Part shown: one piece after another, positions 22,070 through 35,747 of the stretch
Layout of the letters: each line of letters starts with the position of its first letter
How positions within the stretch are numbered: position 1 is the first letter of the stretch
Source of the DNA: Lepus europaeus
Taxonomy: Eukaryota > Chordata > Mammalia > Lagomorpha > Leporidae
Direction of reading: 5' to 3'
NCBI RefSeq assembly: GCF_033115175.1
Contig: NC_084827.1
Location: forward strand, 173,663,401 to 173,727,400
DNA length: 64,000 nt
Program-made: the position numbers and the translations under genes
The notes under the pieces: generated by a model
Told to the model about the DNA's origin: nothing
The model's database searches: none
The model's input: the letters and a program-made list of their open reading frames with translations, nothing else

Positions 22070-22397
22070 ATATTTTTTTTCTAAATTTCTTGTTGTGCCA
22101 GAGATACCCATATACCCACCCCATATATCTTTTTTTTCTCCACAAATAGCTCTATGGAGAAAATTAAATTCAGCAGATGAATAACATCAAAATTAGGAGA
22201 CACAAAGAAATAAAAAGGAATTCATTGGAGGAAACAGGTAGGCAAACCTATTTTTGGATTTCTTATATACCTCTTCCTGATTTAATCACAGATTGATTTC
22301 CCTTAGGAACTGTGATGAATCACTGTGGCAAACTAAGGTGTGAGTATGATATCAGCAGCCTAAGAAAGTGATTAAATCATGGCAAGTATACACTATT
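22070..22397. other. unassigned spacer
   Basis: Nothing recognised. Confidence 0.4.
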
Positions 22398-22738
22398 ATT
22401 AGAACCTTTATTTTATTTTTTGAATTTTTTGTTGATCTGTTTTCATTTATTTGAAAGGCAGAGAGAAAAAGAGAGAGAGAGGGAGAGAGAGAGAATCTTT
22501 CATCTGCTGGTTCACCACTCCCCAAATATCTACAGAAAATGAAGACTGAACCAGGCTGAAGCCAGGAGCCAGGAACTCCACCCAGGTCTCCCCATGAGTC
22601 TCAGGGTCCCACATACGGGAACCTTCGCCTGCTTCAGGAAGCTGGATCTGAAGTGGAGCAGGACTTAACCCCAGGTACTCTGATGCAGGATGTGCTTGTG
22701 CCGAACAGTACCTTAGCCGTTGTACCACACCTGCTTCC
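22398..22738 (-). mobile_element. CSINE (older subfamily), minus strand
   Basis: T-rich tail complement, 'atttatttgaaaggcagaga', (GA)n, 'tctgctggttcaccactccc', 'gaagccaggagccaggaact', 'ccaggtactctgatgcagga', and head complement 'gttgtaccacacctgcttcc'. Confidence 0.85.
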
Positions 22739-25234
22739 TGAGTCATTACTTTACATTTTAAAATTTTGTTCCTATTTGCTAGGCACAAAATTTAGCAATT
22801 TACATGCTTTGTTGCATTTAGCATAATATGAGCATGTTATTTTAGCTGTTATTTTTATTATTGTATATATATATGAGGAAATTTAGCCACAACAAATTTG
22901 GGAAATTTGCCATTGTTCATCTCAGTTAGTCCATTTCTAGCCTATGCTTATCTCCAGAAGTTGCCTGAAGCCATAATGGTAACCGTTGGCCACACTAGAT
23001 TGAAATTTACTATCTAACTATTGACATATTTCCATGCTGGATTCTGAAAAGTATCAAGAAGGCAGCCAACCAACTGTGTTCTAATGCACAGATTGATGGT
23101 TCATGCTGACTTTCTGTTTCACAGTTGTAATTTTTCTGTTACTTAGCCTGGCTGTAGAGTTGGCCAGAAGTCCAGGGAGGTGTTAACAAACCTGAGATGA
23201 GAGTAAGGCATTTCTGCTTGCCTTGGCAGTTCATCATCCAGTGACAAAACATATTCTGTGCGACTAAGAATGAATTTTGAAAGATGTAGCTGGAGGTGTT
23301 GGACTCCCCTGAAAATTCTCCTGCTGACCATAAGCTTTGTTTTCATAAAAACCTTATGTGAGTATACTTTGAGGAATTTTATGATTCTTTTCAGTAGTCC
23401 GAAAAGTCATATTTAGATCCGTTGATACACTTAGCAGAATTATGAAAATGATACTAGAGTCAAGTGTAATGATCAAAACTTTGTTCAGAAGGAAAGACGA
23501 AAAGAACCTTTGTTATAAATCTGGCTGCTGAGCCGAGACTAGTCTGAAATCATACAAGCTCTGAGACTGGAAAGGTCTCTCAGTAGGTATTAGAGGTAAT
23601 AGATGCAGAGCTGGAGATTAGCCGAACAGATGAGGAACGAGACAGTGAATATAAAGTGGGGTTGAGAGAAATTTGAAGTGCAGAATTAAGTTGTGACTAG
23701 ATGTTTTGTATGGGTAAGGAATGGAGAAATAGTCCCAACAAAGATTAAAAGTGCTAATTACCTGTTGAAACCTCATTACTAAAATAACCAAAGAAGTAGA
23801 AGTTCCCAACCGAGACACTACTGAGATCAGGAGAAATTCTACCAAGAAATGGATTTATTTGGTAAATAAATATAAGCAGCATACAAAGGAGTTTCAATGA
23901 CAATAGTTTTAATATATTAATGATGTTTGCTATATTGGTATTCATTATTTATTTATATTAATTATCATCTATCATATTATTATTATTTTATTATCTCAGG
24001 ACACAATGGATAGGAGGGAATGTTTAGTTCCAAATTATCCTAGTTTTGATGATTTCAAGAAACCTGAAGAAAATATAATTGTTGGATCTGTTAGACCCTC
24101 AGTTAGTATCCTCTTTGCTTTTATGCCTCTGGATGCAAATTTCCCAATTGTGGTCCCAATTTTTTAAACTGGATTAAAGAAAGAATTCAAGCAATGTTTA
24201 ACTTGAAAAGAAATCTCCCTGTTCCTCCTTCATTTTGTTGACAAAGTAAAGTACTTTTCAGATAAGATGACTATGTTGTGAATATAGTCACTGAACTGAC
24301 TATGCAGGGATAAAGGGAATTCCTCTGGAAAGCTGTGGGCTCCAAACATGACCCTGATATGAGAGGGGGGAATTGTGTGAAGGAGGCACTCCTAGTCTTG
24401 TTAGTTTAGTTATTAAACTAGGAAGCAGTGATATGCAAAAGACTCCAGTTATTCTGAAGAGTGACACTAACACATTTAAAAAAAAAATAGCACATTGAAG
24501 AGACATCTTGAGCTGTCTATAAGGATGCAATGAACAGGAGGAGAGGCCAACAGGATAGCTTCCAATATACGAATGGACCACTATCAAAAACAGGGTGAAG
24601 TCTAGGCACTAATGAGATTATGGCACAGCCATTCAATTTATCTTAGCCTTGATGGACTAAAGAAATCCGAGGGAAATATACAAAATAAACTCTGTGTTCC
24701 TTTCAAAGCAAAAGATATGAAGTCAAGAAAAGGACTTCAGTTCTGAGGGTCAATGACTAAGGCCTCCTAGCAAAACCCCCAGTGAGGACTGTAGACTCCA
24801 CCTTTGTGTGAGTTAAAGGAACTTTATTGTATTTGTTAGTCAGTGGTGCATAATGTGTTATTATTTATAAAACTTCCAGTAAAAATTTAAATCAGTATAA
24901 CTAGAGCAATACAGTGGTGTGAATGTGGAAAATGTAAATGCAAGATTATGGTTCTAAATAAAAAGAAGTTATGTGTGACTGTTGCATCACCATATCTTGA
25001 TGTATTAATGGTACGGCTGTGATGTTGGAATGAGATTTTTCCCTTGCTCAAGCTTTTGTGAAAGTGGACATAAGAACATTTGTTTTTTGTACAGCTTTTA
25101 GTCAAATATGCTAGATGAGAACTACCCAAGCAGTTAATCTGAAAAATAGGATACCTGTGGGTATCAAAAGAGTTCAGTGTTCATGGTAGATGTGTGAGAT
25201 GCAGTTGAACTAGGGCTTATACATTCTGTATTTA
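22739..25234. other. unassigned AT-rich DNA
   Basis: About 2.5 kb with no gene or clear repeat. A TTA/ATT-rich patch lies at 23930-23995. Confidence 0.45.
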
Positions 25235-25543
25235 GTAGCCTTTTTGTTTAAATCCAGAGGCAGGCAACAGAGAGCCAGAGCGCCGGTGTCTCCATCGACT
25301 CTCTAAGTGTCCATAAATGCTAGTACTGGGCTGGGCTGAAGTGCTGAAAGCCATGAACACAATCCTTGTCTCCCACATGGTTGGCAGGGACCCAACCTCT
25401 TGAGCCCTGCTTCTTCCTAGCATCTGAATTAGCAGGAATCTGGAATTGAGACCTGGAGCCAAGACTCAAACCCAGGCACTCTGATTTGGGATGCAAGCGT
25501 TCTAACCAGCAGCTTAACTGCTAAGACAAATACCCACTCCTGT
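25235..25543 (-). mobile_element. old CSINE, minus strand
   Basis: 'gtctcccacatggttggcag', 'acccaacctcttgagccctgc', 'caggaatctggaattgagac', 'ctcaaacccaggcactctga' and 'gcgttctaaccagcagctta' follow the order of the older lagomorph SINE subfamily in reverse. The tail side is eroded. Confidence 0.75.
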
Positions 25544-26656
25544 GTTTAATATTCTCATGTGAGTTACGGGCAGGGGAATGGTTCATGGTGGTTAACAGTG
25601 GATTATGGAAGACTGTATGAGTGGTGCCTCCCATACTACCAGCTATACCAGACAGGAGTCAAGAGTTCAAGCCATGCAGCAAACTAAGAAAGAATGGTAT
25701 TAGGTGATCAATTTAGTTAAATCTTACAATTCGTACTTTGGGAAAATTGCAACATCAATTTTGATTAGGTGAGGGACTAGCATATTTACCATTATCCCAC
25801 AAGAGTATTTAAAATCTTCTGCTTACTGTGTAAGTTAGTGAAAAAGGGCTTTAATTTGATGCAATTGGAAATAATTGCCCACTGTTATATTGGTGATATA
25901 ATCAACATATGATTTAATGTTTGTATCTAAAGATCGAGCTAAAATGGAACCAAAGTTTTGTTTAATTAAATGAGTACCACCATGAGTGCAGAATTAATCA
26001 TGCTTAAAAAAATTCAGGTCCCAGCACAAATGAAGACATTCCCAAAAGTAACTTGACTGGAGCTCCTAGCAACATGACACCGAAACCAGCAGAAATTTAG
26101 TATTTTATGTAGTAGGTTCAAAAATTAAATATGAGATTACCTGCTGTAGTGAACCTTCCCACATTTAAAGTGTCCATTTGCAAAGTCATGAAGAAAACTG
26201 AATTAAATGGTGTTCTGAATAGGAACAATTGTTACTGGAACTCAGCAAGCATATCCTGGGTTTAAACACCCAAGCTCAGCTGATTTCAGCAGTGTTAGCA
26301 GTTCCCACTTAAACTACTCATAGGATCCTGGCTGCAACCACAAGGACCACTGACCACTAGGATTTTAAATCACAAATTTGCTAAAGATACCTGCCAGCTA
26401 AACTCTATTCAATATATAGTTATTATTGGATCTGGATTGAAACTGCATTGTTACATTAAGATGTAAACATTTCTTGACACTTGAGAAAGTCATTCAGTCA
26501 TAGTTTACATCAAAACATTTTTTTAAAAAAATAAGGGCAATACAAAAAAAGAGTTTTTCTTGTTAAACATGGGTCATACAACAGTGGTAACTGCATGAGA
26601 TATCCACAGCATACATACAACTTCTTTAAATCCCGTGAATTCACCTAATCCCATAG
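25544..26656. other. unassigned AT-rich DNA
   Basis: No gene or confident repeat seen. Confidence 0.4.
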
Positions 26657-26935
26657 GGGCTCCGGATTCTGTTCCAGTTGCTCCTCTTCCAGTCCAGCTC
26701 TCTGCTGTGGCCCAGGAGTGCAGTGGAGGATGGCCCAAGTGCTTGGGCCCTGCATCCACGTGGAAGACCAAGAGAAACACTGGTTCCTGGCTTCAGATCA
26801 GCGTGGTGCACCGGCCACAGCGGCCATTGAGGGTTGAACCAATGGAAAAGGAAGACCTTTCTCTCTGTCTCTCTCTCTCTCTCTCACTGTCCAGTCTGCC
26901 TGTTAAAAAAAAATAGTAAAAAAAAAAAATAAAAA
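26657..26935 (+). mobile_element. CSINE, 5'-truncated, young-type body
   Basis: Starts inside the element at 'ggggctccggattctgttcc', lacking the tRNA-like head. 'gtgcagtggaggatggccca', 'aaggaagacctttctctctg' and a tail of A8-A12 blocks follow. The GC-rich body wording matches the full copy at 35369. Confidence 0.9.
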
Positions 26936-27412
26936 TAGTCTTATATAATTAGATAATAAGTACATTGTGTCATGAAAGTCATCATGTACATGGAAAGTGA
27001 AAATTAAAGGGAGAAGTATTTATGCTCATCAGAAAAATTCTCCCTCAATTTGGAACCGTCAAGTGCATGCCATCCTGTGTTTTCTGGAAATGATCATGGA
27101 GGAACGTGAGACTGAAAGACACTGTAGGCGCCACACCTGGGGATCCAGACCCACCCAGAGAGGGCAAGTAGACTGCGCCTGTGGCCCCAGGTAGATTCTG
27201 GTGGATTTTTACAGTTTGTACTTCCTGTATTAACTGTAAATGTTTTAAAAGCCAAAAATATTAAAGCAGAAAGTATCATCCCAGTTTGAGCCTCCTACTC
27301 ATGTAACATGTGACCTTGGAAGACATTTTTCTTCAGATGCCAGAGTGTATATGATGGTTTGTGACCCAGGTCACAAAAGTGGGAGTTGCAGGACTTGAAA
27401 CTAAATATTTTA
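26936..27412. other. unassigned spacer
   Basis: Nothing recognised. Confidence 0.4.
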
Positions 27413-27430
27413 AAATTTAGAGCAAGTAAT

Positions 27431-28146
27431 TGGGGCAGAGCCAAGATGGCGGATAGTGAGGACGTGTGCCGTAGTTTGGGAAAATAAAGTCTAAAAGTGG
27501 AATTACTGTAGCCTCAGGAAAAGATTCAAGAAAAAAACTGCAGAGGAAATGCTTCCGGATCTAGTGGATGTGACACAGAGAACCTACAGGGAGCCCACCG
27601 CGTGGAAACCCAACCGCGGGAGCCGAGCTGCAGAATCTCGCCAGCGCGGGAACAAGCGGGAGGTAAGACAAAGGCGTCAGAAACCCGAGACATTGTGGGG
27701 GGGGAAGCAGAGGCCTCTCTATTCACTCACGGAGCAAAACAAAGAGCAGGCGCCATTTTACATATGTAAAGTTGGATCTCTGTCTTTAATGTGCTGTACA
27801 CTCTTATTTAATGCTATAACTAGTACTCCAACAGTATTTTTTTTCACTTTGTGTCGCTATATGGGGGCAAACTGTTGAAATCGTTACCTAATATATACTA
27901 AACTGATCTTCTGTATATAAAGAGAATTGAAAATGAATCATGATGTGATCGGAAGGGGGAAGGGGAGAGGGAGCAGGAAAGGGGGAGGGTTGTGGGTGGG
28001 AGGGAAGTTTTGGGAGGGGGAAGCCATTGTAACCCATAAGCTGTACTTTGGAAATTTATATTCATTAAATAAAAGTTTAATTAAAAAAATGTACTGACTT
28101 TGTATCAAGTACTTTTGAATAAAATCTAAATAAGATTAAAAAAAAA
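27431..28146 (+). mobile_element. internally deleted L1 (5' UTR joined to 3' UTR) with 3' transduction
   Basis: Starts 'tggggcagagccaagatggc', the L1 5' end with the YY1 core at 27442-27450. It continues through about 330 bp of 5' UTR to 'gcaggcgccatttt' (27747-27759) and passes at once into L1 3' UTR (ggatctctgtctttaatgtg, 'taactagtactccaacagta', the G-rich block, 'cataagctgtactttgg'). ORF1 and ORF2 are absent. After the first A-rich tail (to 28089) comes about 48 bases of non-L1 sequence with AATAAA at 28118-28123 and a second A9 tail. Flanks 'ttagagcaagtaat' (27417-27430) and 'ttagagtgagtaat' (28147-28160) are the target duplication, so the whole piece moved as one RNA. Confidence 0.85.
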
Positions 28147-28160
28147 TTAGAGTGAGTAAT

Positions 28161-29212
28161 CACTACTGGTGTGTTTCCAAACCAAAACATGCATATCAAT
28201 AGAAAGGAATTTCTTATATATCCTTCAAGGAGTGCAGATCTGGTAGCTGGGAGTGTATCTGCCACTTGAGTAAGAAGACGTCACCTAAATTGGAGAAAGA
28301 CGTTGATCTAATAGCAGCTCTGTGTATAATATGGTTTTTCTTACAGTGGCTCAGTTTTGGGTCATTTCTAAACTGTAGATTACTGTTGATTTAATACAAT
28401 GACTGGGACCCACTGTCTACAACCCATAGCAGAATGCTCTCACCATACTCATTAGATGTTCTGTGGCATGCAATTCTATTTGATATTCATGAATTTTATT
28501 GATATTTTAATTTCAGAAAAGGCAATTTTTCAACTACTCTGTAAATTTTTAAAATCTGTAATGTTGGTGAAAATGAAAAAAATTACTTTTAATAGAGAAT
28601 TAAATCAGGTTTTAGAACAAAATGTCTCATGTCTATATTAGAGATAACTAAAAGCTGCACTCACCAATATTCATCAAACACGAACAATTCCTAAATGTTA
28701 AGTTCCTAGTTTTTCAATCACAGATTTTAAAAAGTAATTGCTATAATGCTATTGAGTTATGAGGTCATTACTACAGTAAGGTGCTATATAATAACAAAGT
28801 AAATTATTGTAATAAATCATGAAACTGCTGCAGACTTTGGATTTATATAGTGGAAACACGGAAATTTAAGAGACTATTTTTCTAGAAGTCCAACTACAAA
28901 GACATTTTAAAATGGAAAATATTACTTTTGTCCAGGTGGCCTAATACAGATTTATTTCAGCGACTAACATCTATTACTGCTCTATTTTAATGTATGATTA
29001 TTGCATGGGCGCCATGTGTTAGGAGTTAATCCAACTTACATGGGCAATTCACATCTTTGCTTCATAGAGTCCTTTTTATTTTGAAATACAATATTTAGGT
29101 ATGATGAGAGAAGGATAGATGCGGGAATTGGAAAGGATATTGATGAATGAATTGATGTTAAAAAGTAAAAAATCATCCAAGATGTCTTCTGGTATTTTAA
29201 AAAACTGACCTT
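28161..29212. other. unassigned AT-rich DNA
   Basis: No gene or repeat recognised. Confidence 0.4.
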
Positions 29213-29517
29213 GGGGGCTGGCATGGTCGCATAGTGGGTAAAGCCACTGCCTGCAATGCCAATATCCCCTATAGGCCTTGGTTTGAGTGCCTGCTGTCCC
29301 ACCTCCAATTCAGCCACCTGCTAATGCACCTGGGAAAAGCAGTGGAAGATGGCCCTGGTGCTTTGGACTCTGCACCCAATTGGGAGACCTGAAAGAAGCT
29401 CCTGGCTTTGGCCCAGTCCAGACCCATTGGCCTAGCCCAGCCCTGGTTGTTGGTGGCCAATTAGGGAGTGAACTGCTGGATGCTGGATACAAGAACACTC
29501 TCCCTCTCTTGCATGCA

Positions 29518-29559
<42 letters not shown>

Positions 29560-29597
29560 GTAACTCTGACTTTCAAATAAATCTTTATAAAAAATTG
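29213..29597 (+). mobile_element. CSINE with (CT)n expansion
   Basis: Head 'gggggctggcatggtcgcat', 'cctgcaatgccaatatcccc', 'cctggctttggcccagtcc', (CT)n at about 29519-29551, then 'aaataaatctttataaaaaa'. Full length. Confidence 0.92.
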
Positions 29598-29870
29598 GGG
29601 CTCAAAAGTGCATCACATATTAGAACTCTGAAAAAAGCATACATGTAAAATATATTTAAAATTCATATATGCCTCACATAGCTATGACATACAACTACAT
29701 AACTGTTCAAACAATGCAAATATCCCATACATGCATATGCCCATGTTCTGGCATTTCTGAGTAGTAACTCCTTTTGAGCAACTTTTCAAGTCTGATCTCT
29801 GCACTCAACATTTCTTAGCATTCTGTATTGTCCTAATTGAAGTAGATTGAAGTCTCTTTCCATTTGTAAA

Positions 29871-30871
29871 CAGTGATATTTCCTTATCAAAAGAGGTTTT
29901 GCTCCAAGACACCAGATACATGCCTGAAACTGCAGAAAGTTCTGAACCCCAGCTGTCCAGTGGTCCCCCATCACCTGCAGTTTCAGTTTGCATTGTTTCA
30001 GCTGCTTGAAATCAATTGTAATCTGAAAATATTGTGGAAAAATGTCTTTAAAACACAATCTATGAAATTTAAGTATATGTATATTTAAACATATAGAGTT
30101 GCAATTGTTCTATTTTGTTATTAAGTATCGTTGTTTATCTCTTTCTGTGCTTTAATTATAAGTTAAATTTTATCACAGGTATGTGCTTATGGGAAAAAAA
30201 GTACAGTAAAGGAGTGTATAGGACTTGTATACTACTCATGGTTTGAAATGTTCACTGTGGATCTTGGAATCTGCTCCCTCAGGTAAGGGGAGACTGTTGT
30301 ATTGCGTTTGCCTATATATACAAACCTATGACACATATGATTTAGAAAGTAGCCACAGTATATGATTAGCAATAATAACACAGAACAATTATAACAATAA
30401 CTTTAAAATTTAAGGGAATGTGTACTCTCTGTCTCCCCATTCCCCAAATACCTTATTGAGCTGGGCTCATCCTTCTTTTTCTTGAGAGGATGTGAATAAC
30501 ACAATACCAATGTGATGAGAAGTGCGGTTGTGATAGGCCTGTAATGCAATAGCAATCTATTACATAATGGTGACTTAACCACACACACCATGATACTTCA
30601 GCAGTTGATCTGATACCCAAGACAGCTATGCAGTGAATAATGAGCAGGTAGCAAATACAACATGAATGTGCTAGACAATGGGATAATTCCCATCCCAGAC
30701 AAGATGGAGCAGGGAGGTCGGAGACTTTACCACCCTTAACCAGAGCGGGGCACATTTTAAAGTTTAGAAACTGTATATTTTTGGAATTATTCATTTGGTA
30801 TATTTGGACCATGGTTGACCTTGGGGAACTGTAAGTGTGGAAAAGAAAACATTAGATAAGGGGGACTACTG
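29871..30871. mobile_element. Tigger-like DNA transposon (outer), interrupted
   Basis: Left end 'cagtgatatttccttatc', then 'ctccaagacaccagatacat' and 'gcctgaaactgcagaaagtt'. After the inner element it resumes with 'gcctatatatacaaacctat' and ends '...gataagggggactactg' followed by TA. Ends and internal order match Tigger-class (pogo-like) mariner relatives. No transposase frame remains. Confidence 0.65.
29958..30299. mobile_element. Tigger-like element (inner), nested
   Basis: Starts 'cagtggtcccccatcacctg' with 'cagtttcagtttgcattg' and 'atctgaaaatattgtgg', and ends '...aggtaaggggagactgttg' before TA. About 340 bp, non-coding. It splits the outer element between 'ttctgaacccc' and 'cctatatatac', which are adjacent in the uninterrupted family. 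Confidence 0.6.
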
Positions 30872-32751
30872 TAATGGGTCTGTGAACCAGAAACCAGATC
30901 ATGAGTTTTCTTGCTAAGAAGGAAAAGGGGACAAAAGTTTCATGTATTGACTGTGGCTCTCATCTCACAAATCATGATCATCTAGAGGATCCAAGTGGTG
31001 AGGAACACTGGGGTCGTCTTCTAGGCCAGAGGCTGATCAGTGCTGTTCTGGAATTTCTTGCATTTGGGCTGCTGTTGCAGAGGTACAAAATATGTCCACA
31101 GTGTATACATGTACTGAAACATAGCAGTCCACACTATTGATGTACAGTTACTATGTGTCACTTAAAAAATAAGGCTGAAATAAAGAAGCTTCACAATATG
31201 AGGAATTCCAAAACAGCCCTACCGAAAGAACTGATGACTATAAAATGAATTGCTCTTAGCATTTCCCATAAGAAAATCGGGTGGGGTTTGGTGAAGGTTC
31301 TGTTTCTGGCTATTTATCCTGTCAGGAGTCATAAGAAGTTGAATTAATTAACATTTAAAAATTCATTTTCATTCTCAAGAACTATAACATGTGGTTTTAA
31401 CAATTATTCAATGTTAACCTTTTATTTAAATGCTGTCCTAGATTTGGGTTTTTAACTAAAAGGTTGTTTAAGTTCTGAGACACAAGGACAATCACTCCAG
31501 GAAGAGCAGTCCAAACAAAAAAACAAACAGAAAAAGACCCTTTGACTTTTTAAAGCTCTGCATTTTTCAGCTGCACACTAGGAGTCTACAAACTTGGCAG
31601 CAAACTCTTGCCTTAGTTGTAAAGACCATTTGATATCAGCTTTCTGTTTGATCCACTTCAGTGAGAATGTGAGATTTAATTGTATGATGTTTTTGTGCAA
31701 AGTTATAAAACCAGACTGCTCTGTGCATAGGCCCTGTTGTGAACAATGAAACAAGCAATCTATAGGAAGAACTAAGGAAGAAAATCCCGAAGGCTGAATG
31801 TAAACATGCTACAAAACATTCACCAATGCCAAATGCTGCACCTAAGGTCTAGAATTGCTGTTAGAAAATCTCTCCTGACGCTGAGCTTGAAGTTTACTTT
31901 GCTATAATTTTCACTGCAGGTATTAGTTCACCTGTCAGGACTATAGAGGATAAATCTAGTCTCCTTTCTATATGACAGTTCTTCAAATATTTGAAGACAA
32001 CCCTTCCAATCCTCCTGAATCTTCTCTTCCAGTGAAATACATCAAATCTTTTAGCAAAATGTCTTCAGAGAGAGCATGATTTGGATTCTCTCATCTTCAC
32101 ATCCACTCTCTTCTGAATAAACTCTACTATTTTGTAAGTTCAAACATGTGTTCAGAGTGCTATGTTGCTGGTTTCATCTTATTCTCCTGCTATAGACACA
32201 CTCCTTTGGAATAGTGCTTATTCTGTCTTCAAATTAAATTAATTTCTGAAGGTGATGGTATTGGTTGCCTGTATTAGGGCCACTGAATGTTGAAGGTTCT
32301 CAGAAAGTCTTCATAGAAGCTTTGTGCTCATAACTCAACTGAAATTGCACTTAGCCCACTTGAAGGAAGTAATTTAAGTTTTTCAGTCATATATACTTTG
32401 TTTCTCCCACTTTAACATATTGTACAGCAATCAGAAAAAAAAAAAAAACACCTGGATTTCACAAGTGATGTGATGTTAACACACAATAGGCAGGTGGCTC
32501 TTTCCTCTGTCCCTCCTTTCCTCTTGCTACTGATGCCTCATCTCCCTGATATGCTCACTTGTCCATCACAGCCTCGTCATAAGTTGTCCCTCCTCATTTC
32601 ACCATCTGCATTATTTTGAGGCATCACCACCACACTGGCTGAAGCACACACATATTTCATATTTTAGGGCTCAAAAGCTAAGGTTGAACAGTTGGCTCTC
32701 ATCTTGAGATTGTTGACACATATTTCATATTAAAACCTGATATTGTTCTGC
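30872..32751. other. unassigned DNA, possible very old repeat near 31.95-32.12 kb
   Basis: No gene seen. 'tcttcaaatatttgaagaca' followed by 'aatcttctcttccag' and 'ctgaataaactcta' resembles an ancient dispersed repeat of vertebrate genomes, but I cannot name it with confidence. A14 run at 32436-32450. Confidence 0.4.
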
Positions 32752-32991
32752 AGTGGATTATGGTTCAAGTACTTGGGTCCCTGTCACCCACATGAGAGAC
32801 ATGGATGAAGTTCCTGGCTTCAGGCTTCAGCCTGGCCTGCTCCTGACTGTTGCAGCCATTTTGGGACATGAACCATCGAATGGAATCTCTCTCCATTTCT
32901 CTCTCTCTCTCTCTCTTTGTATGTGTGTGTGTGAATTGTGCATGTGTGTGTCCCTCTCTCTGCCATTCAAGTCAATAAATAAATCTTTTTT
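32752..32991 (+). mobile_element. CSINE, 5'-truncated
   Basis: Begins within the body ('tgcagtggattatggttcaa'), then 'tacttgggtccctgtcaccc', 'ttcctggcttcaggcttcag', a CT/GT run and 'aataaataaatctttttt'. Its tail abuts the T-rich start of the L1/GAPDH insertion complex. Confidence 0.85.
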
Positions 32992-33002
32992 ATTAAACTT
33001 TT

Positions 33003-34543
<1,541 letters not shown>

Positions 34544-35355
34544 TAAAAATAGTAAATACATAAATAGAAAGGGCATATCAATCCCTTCTATTCTTATTAC
34601 GGTTTTTGTTTTTCCCAACACAATCAGGCTTACACTTGGTTATGTTTCTACCTCATCCCTCCTCACAAAACTTAAATATGGATTATAAGGATCAATTTAA
34701 ACAAAGAATGACAAACACAATACCTGTGGATGCCATTTCGTTAGAGAGGATCTCAAGTCAAAAGTTGGACATTTCTGGCTACTGACCAGTAGGGTCCTCC
34801 AACATTCTTTTCTATTTCTGCATCTTCTCATAAAAGAAATAGAGAAATCACTGAAAAGTAGCATGGCAAACCCTCCCTATCACTTGAAAGTTGATGAGGG
34901 ACAAGCACGTCTTCTCATGTTGAGTGAACTGAGGGTCTGCCCCAGTGTCTCCCAGAGGAGTCTTCTCGTCCCAGCTCCCTGTACTTCCATGCCACAATCC
35001 ACAGTGCAGCCTTTTCTTCAACATAAAGTGGACACTTTCACCCCTAAGCTAATGTCTCCAATGCAAGTAATAAAGAAACATGGGCTCCTGAGATTAGAAT
35101 CAATTATGGAAGCAAATTATGATCTCTATTGCTGATAAGGATGGAACTGGAGATTGTAGCTTTGAAAAATGGGTTCCTTGATGTGGCTGATAAGATAGGC
35201 TGAGCAGGGGTGAAGGTTTGTGCCCTTACAAATGAACCTCTCATTGTTTGATAGAAAATCATGGAGGGGTTGAGACCTAGACACTGATGTTTTCCTCGAG
35301 TGTCACCTATCAACAAAGTCATTCCTCCTACCAAGGGGAGAAATACAGAAGAATT
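34544..35355. other. unassigned DNA
   Basis: No gene or repeat recognised. Confidence 0.4.
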
Positions 35356-35368
35356 GAAATGCAAGAGA

Positions 35369-35734
35369 GGCCAGCACCATGGCTTAACAGGCTAATCCTC
35401 TGCCTTGCGGTGCCGGCACACTGGGTTTTAGTCCCGGTTGGGGCGCCGGATTCTATCCCGGTTGCCCCTCTTCCAGGCCAGCTCTCTGCTATGGCCCAGG
35501 AAGGCAGTGGAGGATGGCCCAAGTCCTTGGGCCCTGCACCCGCATGGGAGACCAGGAGAAGCGCCTGGCTCCTGGCTTCGGATCAGCACGATGCGCCGGC
35601 CGCAGTGGCCATTGGAGGGTGAACCAACGGCAAAAAGGAAGACCTTTCTCTCTGTCTCTCTCTCTCACTATCCACTCTGCCTGTCAAAATAAATAAATAA
35701 ATAAATAAAAAATTTAAAAAATTTAAAAAAAAAA
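35369..35734 (+). mobile_element. CSINE, full length, young
   Basis: Complete copy with tRNA-like head (ggccagcaccatggcttaac), 'ggggcgccggattctatccc', CpG-containing 'gatgcgccggccgcagtgg', CT run and (AAAT)n/A10 tail. Exact duplication 'gaaatgcaagaga' at 35356-35368 and 35735-35747. CpG retention and the intact duplication indicate recent insertion. Confidence 0.96.
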
Positions 35735-35747
35735 GAAATGCAAGAGA

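Noticed and set aside
25555..25690. Additional old SINE
   Set aside because: Some C-repeat-like phrases ('gagttcaagccatgcag') but no head, tail or consistent order.
27655..27675. Splice donor 'aggtaagac' in the deleted L1 5' UTR as cause of the deletion
   Set aside because: The sequence continues past it for about 95 bases, so the 5' UTR-3' UTR junction is not at this donor.
29310..29576. Frames ending in runs of Ser-Leu or Arg-Glu near many sites
   Set aside because: They are CSINE bodies with (CT)n/(GA)n tracts. The same pattern recurs at every CSINE.
31950..32180. Named ancient repeat
   Set aside because: Wording around 'tcttcaaatatttgaagaca' felt familiar as an old vertebrate repeat, but I could not name the family or bound it.
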